Position numbers and translations under genes: made by a program. The notes below the pieces were generated by a model, which did not search any database, was not told the origin of the DNA, and saw only the letters and a list, made by a program, of their open reading frames with translations. Below, one piece after another: positions 14,901-29,600 of a stretch of DNA of 64,000 nucleotides (position 1 is the first letter of the stretch; every line of letters starts with the position of its first letter). This DNA comes from Glandiceps talaboti. Lineage: Eukaryota; Hemichordata; Enteropneusta; Spengelidae. Location of the stretch: assembly GCF_964340395.1 (NCBI RefSeq), contig NC_135550.1, forward strand, positions 5,975,101-6,039,100, given 5' to 3'.

Positions 14901-17900
14901 CACTTACTGCTTTAAAGTTATCCAACCTAAGTATAAACTTTGAAGTACATTATTTATTCACTTTTGATTGTACAATGTCAACATGAAAAAAAAACATTAA
15001 TGATTAGAAAACAAAACTTTTACAATCAGAAATAATACATTGTATAATTCAACAGTGTTGTAAAAATATGGAAATAGATAAACAAGTTGTAAGTGAATGC
15101 CTTAGCAACAGTTATACTAGTGATTTTGTTTGGGGCTACATGTAACTTAAAAAGGTGAAATCTCAAATGGATTGGACCCTACACTGTATGTATATTGTAC
15201 ACTAGCAGCATTCCCACAACGTTAAACAGTAGATCAAGGTACAAATCTGTGTGGATTTACCTACATGTACCTCTCCCCTCTCTATTACCCAGGGGTTCCC
15301 AAACTATTACCCAGGGGTTCCCAAACTATTACCCATGCAGGGGTTCCCAAACCTTAAAACACATACGGCTTTAATACAACAGAATGCAATTTTTCAATTT
15401 TTCAGTTGTACAAGGCATTTCCATATATGGTACATTGTAAATGGCAGGAAAGCAAATGAGAATAACTTGTGAGGGGATCATTATGTATCTGGGTCTACAT
15501 GTACATTTTTACATATGAAAAATGTATTCTTCCAAGGCAGCCATACATGTAGCTGATATTTCTTCTGCGAAAATGCGAAATATCAATTGGACAGTGCCAT
15601 AAAAGAGGCTGTGGTTTACGATGATGGAAAAATGATGTACTTTTAACAGTGTTTGGACTTACACGTATACACTGTACTTGCACAAAGCATAGTCTGTGAC
15701 CCACTGTGTGCCAGGCAATGTATACAGTACCTGCTGTCATGGCAACAATTATGTACAGTAAATGTACACATACAGGCAAATCATATAGGAGCTTCGTAGA
15801 TAATACAATGTACGGGCAATCATATGGTAGCTTTGTAGCTATTACAATGTACAGTCAATCACATAGGAACTTTGTACATGTACAGATATCACGTAGGCAA
15901 TCACTTGGGCGGGCCTTAATATTACAACGTATACCATCACACGAGAGCTTCCCTGATATTACAGTATACATTTTAAGATATGCTACAGATTTAGAATGCT
16001 CTATTCTCATCAATATTGCAACACTGCAATACATGTTACTAAGCTATCTGATCACAAAATACTGATGACTTACAATAAATGATGACTAACACAGAGACAC
16101 TCTTTGAACAAATCCTTTTATACCCTTATCTCTTCGTCTAAATCATGTGTCTGAAACTTGGCAAAAACACTTCACGGTGTACATGTACACTCAATGTTAC
16201 AGTTAAGTATAATGTAGACAATTAGGATTGATCCTATGGCCTATGAATTATACAAAATGTACAGACATACTGATATGATGACAACATTATTATATATATA
16301 AATACCTAGCGTAAAGTAATTTAAGACAATCATTCACAGGGGAGTCGATTGATACAACTCCAGAAGAAACAGGAGGCTTTGATAACACAATATTCACATC
16401 ATCACATGCAGCTTACATGGTGGTCATTCACAGGAAAGAAAGACAAAGCTCTGCAAATGCTAAATTCTCATCATTTTTACAACACCCTACAATGTACATG
16501 TATATTATGTTAGTCATCAAATTTCAATAACCATGACAACACAGCATCTATACATTAATGTGTGTACATTGTAATTTATGTGCAGTGCAATAGGTTCATT
16601 TTTATTCATTCCTAATTCTACTTACAGTACATCATCAAACATTTAGTTAAAAGGAGAAGAAATAATACATTGTGAATCATTCTGTTTAATAAAAACTTGG
16701 ATATATAGTCACTTCAAAAACTAGATTCCAATAAGGATAACTTTACCAAACACTGACAGATAAGATGTTGTGGGCACATACCCCGGATAAGCCCAGACCG
16801 ATGATGTCATTTATCTAACTTCACTATTATATTTACACAAAATGGAGTCAAGTATCAATTTCTATTCTACTAAAAATTTGGATGTCAAATGAGATAAAAT
16901 GCAGTGGTTTTGTTCACTTTAACAGAATCAGTACAGAGCTGGTATTGATCCCAACTTAGGAGGAACGTGACATACAGACCTTGGCAGGGAACTTCAACTA
17001 AAAGTTACCTTCTTTAGTTCAAGTCCTACAAATGTAGTCTGTATGATATTACGACATTCATGCCATGTTAAGCCAGCACTGATCAGTTGAGAAGCCTGAT
17101 GAGGGGTGAACAGCATGACATATCTGACAGTCTATAGTCAAGCCTTTGTAAAAGATAATGGCTGTGGCAGGATTACATGTAGGGTTATATGTAACTGTAT
17201 TGTCATACAATTACAAATTTCATGTATGCCAGAAGTTCCCACCCAAAGCATGTACATCACTTCCTCCTAAGTTCGGATCGATGTCAGCTATGTACTGATA
17301 AATGAAACTGAATGAAACCAATGAATTTCATTTCATAATAACATCCAAGATTTCATTAGACATAAAGTGAATTTATAAGGTATCCTTTCCCTTTTAAATA
17401 CAATGTACATCTCTTCAGCTCATACCCTCACTTCCAAACCTACATAATTTATCTAAACTTTCATTTTAAATTACATTATATAAACTAGAAAGTCCTTGCA
17501 CAGGCTGAGCTAAAGAGATTATCCCTGCAGTTAATAACAGTGTCATAAAACTTTTTCTTTGATATTACTGGCACAGGTATAATTATGTTATTTTCCAATA
17601 TCTTTCTTCATTCAGCCAGAAAATACTCATGTGACCTATTAAAGGGTTGTCAACTCATAGTGACAAAAGCCCCTTACACATATAGGTCACTCATATTTTC
17701 CTGGGAAGAAAAATATTGGGCAATAAATAACATCTAAATATGCATATATACATGTACATATAGACATTCATGCACTTGTATATTAATTAAACTCTCAACT
17801 CAGTACAGTCCAATCTAAAGCCTACACTGAAAGGACCTCATCTTACATAATAATTCAAAATTGCACTCAATAAGTCGAATTCAAAATTAATTTTGAACCA

Positions 17901-20878
17901 AACATTCCACAGGGAACAAACCTATACAATATTCACTATATAACGAGAACGATGTAATCATCCACAATTCATCATTACTGTCACTTAATATAATTAGACA
18001 TTTAAATAGCAAATAAGTCATTGTGTAGGGTTTCTATTCAATTATCACTCAATAATTTACTGATGATCTGTTGACATGGAATAATCCAGGAAATATTACT
18101 TCCCTGTCACTCATACTAATGACTCAATCATGTACACATACACATCTGTACTCCGACTACACAATATAACATGTATATACCATTCAATTTTTGCTTTTTC
18201 CTGAAGGGCATACTATAAACGCAGTACATACATGTACAAACGTACATGTGTAAAGTGTCAAAACATATTTTTATTTTACAAAAAAAACTTGATCCATCTA
18301 TCTACTGTACAATGTATATGCAACCCTTGAGTGCTATATAGAAATTATCACCATATTTCAGTGCAGGTACTGGCTTGGGATACTAAATGTTACATGTGTA
18401 TACATTATATGCTGTCCATCAGTTTCATGGTGTACAGTACAACATGTACTTGACACATCGATTTGTATGTGTTTGGAACACAGTTGACTGATATAGATTT
18501 GCTTTATAGCTTTATCAACACAGATGAACTTTCAGAATACAATGTATGTATATGTACATATCAAGTACATTTTTATCAGAAATACATGAAATGCAATACA
18601 TACATGTACATGTGCTACAGTCAGTACCACTAATTAATTAATTCAGCAATTTGGCTGAATGCAAAGTTAGATTTCACAAGAGTCAGCCCTCACTGTGAAT
18701 TATCAATAGAATTTAAATTATACTTTAATGGCGAAAGTATCATAATGGTTTGATGTACATGTTAAAAGCCATACATCATGCCTATATTTCAACAGGGTTT
18801 CATCCAAGAATCCTTAGAAAAAAATTCCTCAAACAATGAACCACACCTGATTGTGAACAGTACATGGTTTGCAATTCTATTACACTGCACAATTACATGT
18901 AGTTCTGAATCTAAGTATGATGAAAAGAAAATTAAAAAATACCACACAAAATACTGCTGGTGTGAACAAGACTTCCAGTACAGTTTGCAGTCGACTCAAA
19001 ATATCTAAGCTTAAATTTTCAAATCATGCAGCGTGTAACTTAAATTTCTAAATCTCAAAAGACTGATACTTTTATGTTATTGCTATATATCAAAATCAAA
19101 CAATAACTTAGCTGTCACACACTGAATATAACCATAACAGATTGGTGATAACAGATTCTATATACATATACATGCACTTGAATGGCTGTCTGTGTTGTCA
19201 ACACACTGCAAAATTTCACTCCTGAGATTTCAATCATTATATGGCATCTACATGTATATCTATAAACTACATTTGTGTATGAATATATATTCTATCAGAT
19301 GTCAGTTGTCAATGATGAAGGCTGAGTAGGTGAACCATTTATAAAAGATATCTCTTAGATAGTTGAAATAATCTCCATTACACACAGATAACACTGGCAG
19401 ATTGTAATCTTACAGTGGAAATTGATTTTCAGCAAACAGAGGAATGGCATTTCAAATTGAGTATTATACAAGGTAATTTCAAATTGACTATCTGTATTAC
19501 ACAAGGTGTTTCTGTTTGCAGCAGTAGTGCATAGAGTAGATAGCATAGAAATTGAATTTGGCAACTACACAAATTGTACCTGTTGAAAACATATAGTAGT
19601 AGGTAAAAATGCTAGGAACTACAAGCAGAGTTTTTCACCTAGATAGACTTCTCTTAAATGTGTGGTGTTTACAAAAAAAATATGATAGAAAATTATGTAT
19701 TTTTTTTACAATATTCATTGTCTGCAGAATTAATGTGTACAAAAATGGATTGAATTACCAAATTTTTTGATAAAATGTGCATGAAGCCGAAATCACAATA
19801 AGGTAAAATAAAGATGTCTTCTGAATTCAGAATATTTACAGATTCTTTCCTTTGTGGTCTATTATTATGTGGGACCATGTGACACTACCAATGTAGCCAT
19901 CTTTCCTGAATCATGAATGTATAACATGTAACACTACAATTACCGGTACATGGAAGCATGTTGAATGCATGGCTGAAGATGGAATTGGAGTCACAGATTT
20001 TGGGTTTAAAAATTAGCGCCAATGGTGTTGTAGGACAACTGTATGTATTCAGATGTTGCTATGGGTGTGGTCTCATTGCTAGGCATATTTGCATACATTT
20101 TTGGAATCTTTTATTAACTTGCCTGCCCTTCCCATTTTTCATCTTCGCAATATAAACCATCATTTAGCTGTTGCTATGGGTGTGGTCCTGTTGCCAGACA
20201 TATTTGCATACATATCTTAAATCTGTATAATTCACTTACCTACCCATCCCTGTTATCTTTATAATACATTTTTGTGTACATGTATGCATCATCATTTCAC
20301 TGTTGCTAAAGGTGTGGTCATGGTTGCTAGGGCCAATTGTGCCATAATGTTTTCAGTAATAACTGCATAATAATAACTGTAGAATAACACCTCCAGAAAC
20401 ATCCCCGCCAAGTTTCAATCCCATTCACCATGGCATGCAGTTTCAAGATACAAGTTTTTGACCAAAATTGACATTTCAGACCTAATTTTGCATATCACTT
20501 CTGGTATCATCACGTTGTGAATACAGCTTCATCTACACATGCCAAGATGCATCCACATTAAATTTCAGTCCAATCTGCTGGGTAGTTTTGGAATTATTGA
20601 TGTTTGACCAAAAATCATATTTTTTACGCAAATCACACACCGGTGGTAAGATCATTTTGAATTGAACAATTTCCCAACTAGACACTCAAGGAAATATACC
20701 CACCACATATCATATGTAATCAGTCCAACGGTCAAGTCCACACACACACCCACATACCCACCCACCCACCCACACACACACACACACACATAGACAGACA
20801 CACACAGACACACACACACACACACACATAGACAGACACACAGACACACAGACACACAGACATACACACACACACACA

Positions 20879-20940
<62 letters not shown>

Positions 20941-22840
20941 CAGACACTTTGCAATGCCTATAGTTGGTAACCGGTTCACATTAAACCAGGACTCTGACAA
21001 AATAATTGGGGAACTCAGACAGGTTTACCTATTTACTGCCCTTAACAAAAGCACTTTGAAGTTTCTCAAGCTACGTTAGACCACCATTAACAGCCATTAA
21101 GGAAAGATAACTACATTTTTTGTACAAGTATACACCTACATACTATCGGTACTTCAGTCACATCTATCGGTACATGTATTATGTATATATACAATAACTG
21201 CAGTACTGCTGTCTGACTGAAAACTCAATTTGTCGAGTGCAAAATTGAATCTGTCTGGCCTGAGTTGAAAAGGGTGTCTAGTTAGCTTTCATATTTCCCA
21301 AGATGTAACGTACACTGCATTGGGATTTAGAAAGTATTGAAGTACATCCACAGAAAAGCATTACCTTGATAGGATTATAAAGCTAACTTTTTGATACAAG
21401 TCTGTTACATGGTATAATGACTGTATTTTGATATCTTTACACCATACATGTGGCGCCAAGTGGTAGTGAGGGAAATTTAACCATGGCTACATTTCAGATA
21501 ATACTGGGTGGATTATACATGTTGTATGTATATGTTGCTGTTAACATTCAAAATCTTCACTTTGCTTCATAGCCTTAAGCAGTGTTCAGATGAATAATTA
21601 CAACTATGAGGATGAATGTTGCCAAGTCATAAAATATAGATTTTTCTACCTCATTAAGATAACAATCCAGAGTCAAAATGCAAAGTTTTCGTTTTGTTTC
21701 TTAAAGATTATTATTATTATTTAAAAAAAAAAAAAAAAAAACATCTCACATCCTGCATTTTTTACATCTCTTGATGTGTATATGAAAGTATTTCTTGATG
21801 ACATGCTTGGAAAACAGTGTGCTGTTCCTCAGACATTTTATTGCATGATCCTACAGGAGTCAACCTCCCCTCCCCCTCCAATCCCTACCCCCACCCCTAC
21901 CCTACAGTATGGAAAGCCTTGCAAATTCTACCTGTTGACCTCCTCCAGTTACCTAAGGGTTCTCAAACCTTAGCAATGACACTAAGCAAGCACCGAGGTA
22001 CAAAGAGTCAAAACCTGCATGTTACAGCTAACTGAAACTTTCCTGATTCTCTATTCTCTTGTCTTACGGTTTATGATACCATATAAAATATTGTGTACGG
22101 CAAAGAATACCAGATGCTGGGACCACTTATTACGAGAATTGGTAATCAAGAATGAAGCTAATACCTGGGTTATTAACATGACCATCTCCTAGTGTTCGAA
22201 CACGACATACAAAAGCACACACACACACACACAAAGTAAGTTTTCAAAAATAGAGGGAGCAAGATGGTTAGCGGGCAAAATTATAACTTGTTTTTAGCTG
22301 CACACAGCAAACTACACCTACAGTAGAAACCTACTTACTTGGTAACAGCCACAGCCTTTATAGTTCTTTTGCCTTCCCTTAGGTTGAATGGTCTCTTGTA
22401 TTTGGTGGTGGTTTTGTTGAGTACTCTTTGAAATGGATCTGGTTTGGTGCCATTGGTTGTGTAGAAGATTTCAACACCGACTGACTCTACAGACATAGAT
22501 TGAAATAAAAAGACAAAACAGAAATGATAATATTAATAACATATGTATACAATATAATACTGCACAGGTGTTTATTCATCATTGTCAACCACAGGCCTCT
22601 CTATGGCACTGTCATAAAACATACCAGCTTCCCAAAATGTATGTGTCATATTTCGATGAGTCAGCAAGAATATGTGTTGTCCACTGACTTGTCACAAAAT
22701 GGTGGTAATTACACAACTTTGATTCATCAATTTCAAGGTAACACATTTTTTTTAACAAAGGTGAATTCTAATTTCTTTAATTATCTTTTCGACAGGAAAG
22801 TAATGAAGACTTTAGAATACAAGGTAAATATTAATTTCTT

Positions 22841-22899
<59 letters not shown>

Positions 22900-25800
22900 G
22901 AACTTTTGAACACAAAGGACATTCTGAATTCACAGCTGGATAAATTCACAATTTCAGAGAAGAGGAAAATAACGATATTTTTATACACAATTTTGTATAA
23001 CATTAAAATATTAAAGTGACCATACATGTATGGATGAGAAATAAGTATTTATTGTGGATATTTGATTTACCTTTCTGCAAAACACAACTTAATGTTTCAC
23101 TATGTTGAAAAAAAAACCATAGTACAATATACAATATATATGAAACACAGCCCAATTCATCACTGCACATGTACCATCTTTGTACACCACAGCCTATTTT
23201 ACGACACCGTCCAAGACATTATTTTGCAGTATTGCAGAAAAAATAACAGCTCTGGTTTGCGAGAATGACGTGTATATGATGTCATCAAATGTGAAATCTA
23301 AAAACATTTAAAAAGTTTGTTACTATATATACATTGTATACAGAAAGTGATTTGTAAACAAACTGTTTACACACATACACACAACTTTTTATTTTTGTAA
23401 TCATTGAGTTATGTACATGTATAACTGTACATGTGTACACAGATTTGGTCTATGTTGTTCTATTTTGATTTTTCAAGTAGAAATACATGTACATAGTAAA
23501 GTTGTTTTATTAATAAAAATCCAAAATAAATACCCCATTCCCATCCACATATGGCCACTTGAACAAATATTACTAACAGAATACAATATTCTCTTTTTTT
23601 TTTTTACAAATGCATGCACGCATGGACGTGAAAAACCTGCAAACACTTTTGTAAGTGCTATAAAAATCATGATTCCTTCTCACTTTAGTTGTGAACTAGT
23701 CGTTCAAATTTCATTCAGTCACTTTAACTCTAAATCAGTCATTTGTATAGAATCGTATTCCAACATACATACACATTATAGTGAATCTGATTCATGTTGT
23801 GTGCTATTCATCACTAGAGTAATAAGTTTAGCTGATGATAAAGACAGCATAGAGTTCTCAGATGAACTAGAGACATAATCTAATTTGAGGTAAATATACA
23901 TTGTACCTGAATGCATTACATGTACTTTAGAGTCACTCAACGTTACTGTTCATCACACAACACACAAAAGATTTTATAATTCTCAATCCATGGAAAGACA
24001 GAGTATTGAAAACCTGTACTCTTTTTATATACATGTACAATGCATGTCTTTAGGTGCTACACTCAATGGTAATAACAAATAGTTACTGCTTTGTCTAATA
24101 TTTAAAAGTACATGTAGCCCATATGGTGAGACGTTTTTTGGCTATATGAACTTTTTATTTAACACTGACATTTTTTATTACGAACTATAACTTTATTATA
24201 ATTTATGTACAGTCAGTCTTTCTAATAGGGTGGTAAGTATGTACATGTAGGTAAAGTCTACCTTAGTCTACTCTCTATACGGTATCGTTACGATTTACAC
24301 CTCCACGTTAGAGACCACGTTGGCACCCAGACTAAGTCTACCTGTGTTCCCCATATATTTTACTAGGATTCCTCATCAAAATGTCATAATGAAATAAGAC
24401 TGATTTCATATTACATATTTGCATCAGATTTTCCTAAGGCAGTTGCCATGGTTCCCAAACCTTGGTACTACTCAAGATAGGTGACGTCCTTTGTGACGCA
24501 CCATGTATGCATGCATGTATCAAATGTTCCAACTATAAAGCGTAAGAACTACCTCGACATTTGCATTAGTGAGGCATTAGTCTGTAAGATACCATGTATC
24601 GTGTTATGTATAGCCAAGATTCTATGTGCTTGTTGTGGATGTGGGCTATTACCCACGATGCAATGCTACGAACTGTGCTAATGGTTTTGTATTCAAAACC
24701 TAACATTAGATGATAATTTCACACAGCGATGGTTCAACTCATACATCTAAGGCCACCATGACATCTATCCCTTTGTGATAGGCTTTGTGATTATCAGTGA
24801 ATACAGAAATGTTTACTTTCCACAGCTCCATTCTACTTGTTGATTCTCATCATACGGTGGCACTTACTAGTATACTGACATACACTGTAATCTGGCATAG
24901 TGGGAAGAACTAAAAGCCGATAAGAAATTTACTCTGCTTTTTGGCCAATTTTGAAAGAAAAATCCTAAGCTGTGACTTGTGAATAATAACTAGCCCAAAT
25001 CAATGGTAAACATAGAATCTAGGCTGTGCCATGTACATGTACACTATCAGCTAACACTCAATGCTGAGAAGTTTGAACAGGACGAACAATAAATGTATCT
25101 TACTGTCCAGAAAGGCCAATGCATTTCAAATTAGATTGATTTTTACGAACAAAATGAATTGAATTCTGGTTTTCAGAAATTTGTTAGAATAAGAATCAAT
25201 AATGGACAATAAGTGTACATGTCTGTAATGATTGCCATGAAAAATGACTTTCCAACAACGTAAACTGAAACAAATTTGAGAGACCATCTTGAATAATAAT
25301 TGGATACATACATGGTGAGACAATTTTGTCTCCTACTTTTGTGGTGATCATTATTTTTTTCACAGATCATTAAATGTAAAAGGATAAGATATTGGTTTGT
25401 GAAGTATCCATTTGACAGTCTGACTGTTAAAGTGTGTTCTACACATTCAGACATTACAACACTGTTTTCTCATGTAGTATCAGAGACGGGTTCTACGTTT
25501 ACGACACTGTTTTCTCACATACATGTACATGCACTATTTATTGATGGTGTGTTCTATGTTGTAAATAACACTGTTTTCTCATGTAGTATCAGAGATGTGT
25601 TAATCTAATAACTTCTATGTTTCCAACACTCAGTTTTCTCATGTAGTACATATATCAGAGGTGCACTCTACGTTACGGCACTGTTTTCTCATGTAGTATC
25701 AGAGGTGCACTCTACATTACGGCACTGTTTTCTCAAGGAGTATCAGCAAAAACTGGACTACTGTTGAGGTGTGTTCTATATAACCGCACTGTTTTACCAT

Positions 25801-26604
25801 GTTGTATCATCATGGGTGTGTTCTTCACATTATGCCACTGTCATTGGTACACGTTAAAGTAAATTGTAGGTTGCAAAGTACAACACAAAAGAAATCAATA
25901 TTAGGAACTGAACCATAGCCTTTCAATTCAGGGAATATTTACTCAAGGGATATGGCTTTCTTCAATCGTGTGTTTGAAACATGTTCAGTCATGTCAAGGA
26001 AACCCACATCACACATTCCTATAACGGTAATAATGCATTCAAAACATGGTGATTTTTTTAAAAGAAATATTTCATTTCATTCACTGTTAAGTTTCGTTCA
26101 CATTATAGTTATATTATTACATCACAGACAGACAAACAGGGATCCTTAGAAATAAGTGACACAATAAAAATGGCTCCAATTAGAAAATCTATATTATCAA
26201 TACCTTCTATTCAATGACTGATATGACACAGTTTTCAATGGTGAGAGATCTTTTTTCAATATGTGCTCCATCATTGTGGACTAGACTGCCAAACACTCTC
26301 CACTCCAAAAGAAATTTTAATGCTCTTAAAAGTTAAATCTTAAGGCCCATCTTTTCAGAGGTGTTTTTACTAAATGAAGTTTTTATGAATTTATGTTCAA
26401 TGTGGTGGCTTTTATTGTGTTTCTTTATGATTTTATTAAGATTTTATTTTCCGCACTTTGAGATGTGATTTTACACTACTGTAACATAAATAGATAAATA
26501 AATAAATATTATCAATATTATTAAATATTTGAATATGAATGCATTTGGCTTCAATGATAGACAATTGATTTCCTCACAGCTAGACAAACATAAATCCTCA
26601 GATG

Positions 26605-26642
<38 letters not shown>

Positions 26643-29600
26643 GCACACTGACACAACAAAAATGGCTTCAATAGACAATCCATATTCTGTATTGTTCATT
26701 CACAAGTGTTCCCTCTAAAGATAGCCAAATTTTATTGTTGCCAGTCAAAATGAGAAAAACTGCCATTTCTTGTGAGTCACCACATAGTATTACTTGGAGG
26801 GGGAACACCAAATTTTGATGCAGTCTCTAGTACTGTGCTTCAGTGGTGCATCAAATTTGCTTTAATGGAGGGAAATTCACAGTACATGTACCATATGGAT
26901 AAAGTACCGGGGTATGTTTTGTTCAACTGAAATGTCAAACTGAATATTTTTTTGAATAAATTCTCAAAACGAACATGTCGTATAATTACTATGTTGACAG
27001 TTAACAAAATTCTACATGTACATTCATATATCGTCCAATCTGATTAAAACCAAATGTACATGTACAATGTAGTGGTCAGCTAATTCTTCAGTTTCATCTA
27101 TTGAAGTATAACCTTCATTTTTTTTATCTATATGTTCATGGTTTTGTCTTTACCCCTAGGATGACTAAACCTAAAACATGAACATGGCTAAATTACAATA
27201 AAGGATACTCCAAGCAGAATATGGCAGTAATAGTGGGAAACAACCAACCATTACATGTATGTTGGATTTTAATGATGTTGAAAGGTACATGTAAGGTTAT
27301 AGGTACATTGTATAATCCGTTTGTTTCATATCTCCATGGCTGCAACACATACAATGTTGAAAGCAAAGCAAATCAGATCTGTCTGTTAATATAAGCCATA
27401 CATTTGTATCTCTTTTGTAAGAACGTTTGTATGGCTTTAAAAAAAACCACAGCTGTGGTTTTAGACAAATTATTAGTCATACATTGACTACAGGTAATCA
27501 TACCAAAGAAAATTCTATTTTTCCTTCAAACTAAATTTAGCAGTTACATGTATGCTGTTATTTAGTTTCACTGCTTTAAGTGTGTACATGTATACAAATT
27601 GTATAATATGGTAAAAAAAGGTATTTTTCTTGGAAGTCTATGGTTGTTCAAAAATGGCAAGAATTACCCCAATAAATTGAAAATGAAATATTCTATGGCA
27701 TTATGGCATTAGGTAAGGGTTAGTTTCACATTTATCTTCTGATTTGTCTGTCAGGTACTTATTAAACATAACAAAAAAAATGTTAATATCTCAGTAAGAG
27801 AAAAACAAATATACCAGCATTTTTGAAATCATGATGGGTTTTTTAAATTTTACCAGTTAAATGTAATAATCAAAGAATGAAGACAAGGTGTCAATTCTTG
27901 CAATTTGTACAACCTTACAAAAATATAGAATACATGTACATGCACTACATGTAGCTATTTTTGTAAACATACCTGCATGTTAACTTGCCAAGTGAAAGAC
28001 AATGTTACATTTGTTAGCACTCAAGGCATAAAGAAAATCTTGTTATCTAATGAGTGAACTTGATTTGAAACAATACAGTAACACTAAGGTATTCAGAAGT
28101 ATAAGTAACCTACATGTATGGGTATGTATGTATGTACGGTATAACCATGAGTATCGAGCTGTAGTAGTGTTCAAACAGCTGAGCTGTTGTGGCAACTGGC
28201 CAAACAATTAGTAGTCAACATGTGCAAACATGCTGTATGTACCACACAACAAGTGCACTGTGCATTCAACCTGACTAATTCATTTAATGTCGGGGGTCAT
28301 GTTTGGGTCACATCTCACGAGAACAATACTTTACCGGAGAACAATACTTTACCTGGTACTGCCGCTGTCAAGAATAGTTGCATTTTATCTGAGATTGACA
28401 ACTATGTCCATATCATAACAATTTACATACGTTTGTACTTTACTCCATATATCTCAAATTGCACTACTTACATTACAATACACATACCCCTGTACTATAC
28501 CTGATCATATGTCTAAAAGTTTCAATGACCCATAATCATAAACTAATTTGCAATACAGTTTGTCTATCCATCTACATGGACAATTTAATAAACCTAGTAT
28601 TGTTTACTCACAGTCCCTCTATCAAGATACTTTAATTAACTTGATAAAGTGACTCGGTAATTTTTCCCTTGTCCAATTAAATCATGCAGGTAGAATCACC
28701 TACCTCCATGTCTCCAAATCGACTACATGTTGTACATGTACATGTATGTATTTATGATTGACTAGACAATGATAAAATGCAGACCAAACTAGAGAAACAA
28801 TTTTCTGTCAGTATCACTTGCTAAATCTACTAGGTGGTAGAGTAAATACTGTACAACAATAGTTAGCTTACAATCTAATCTCTGATACAAACTTTCTCAC
28901 TATCAAGTCCTTTAATTCTTTCTTATGATAGTAAAGATGGATCAAACTAAGATTAGATTATGTGCTACAAGAATATTAGTAACACCAAAGTACAACTGTA
29001 CATACTAAAAATAGTAAAATAACAGTTGTGTATTTATTACATGTACATCTACCCATGAGATCTGTCATTATGGCTTACAAACCTAGCAATCCTCCATTGG
29101 AAATGGTTGCTAGACTTTAAAAGCAATGATGTGTCTCTAGGCTAGACTACATGTACGTGTTACTTTTCCAACACAAACTACAAATGTACCATATTAACCA
29201 TAATGACATCAATGTGATTATACATGTATGTGAGCATAACCCTTTACATTTTGTAAATTCAAAACACAGAAGTGTGTATCTAAGACATAGCTATGTTGGA
29301 ACAGTTGAAACAAGTAGTCAATGTCCACTGCAGTATCTGTGTAACATAAATATTTGAGAACACTGCACTCACTGGTGTCCAAGGTTTAAAACAAATAAAT
29401 GAAACATTTTAAGACAACTACTAACAGTATTTCAATTTTCTCACAGCAGTTTATCAGACTTTTGAACTCGACCATTGTCAGTGGATATTAAAAGTCTTAC
29501 AGCTTTGATATACCATATAGCAAAAAACATGTAACTTTTGCAAATTACCATGGAATGTTGTGTAAGGAAAACATATACAAATGTACACTGTACACATGTA

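Noticed and set aside
20652-21000. Cys/Val-rich frames on the minus strand
   Set aside because: Translation of the CA/ACAG microsatellite inside dispersed repeat family C.
22812-23027. Poly-Ile and poly-Tyr frames
   Set aside because: Artefacts of the (ATT)n microsatellite.
23411-23878. 155-codon frame on the plus strand
   Set aside because: It crosses the solo arm of MITE family B and shows no domain, codon bias or splice support.
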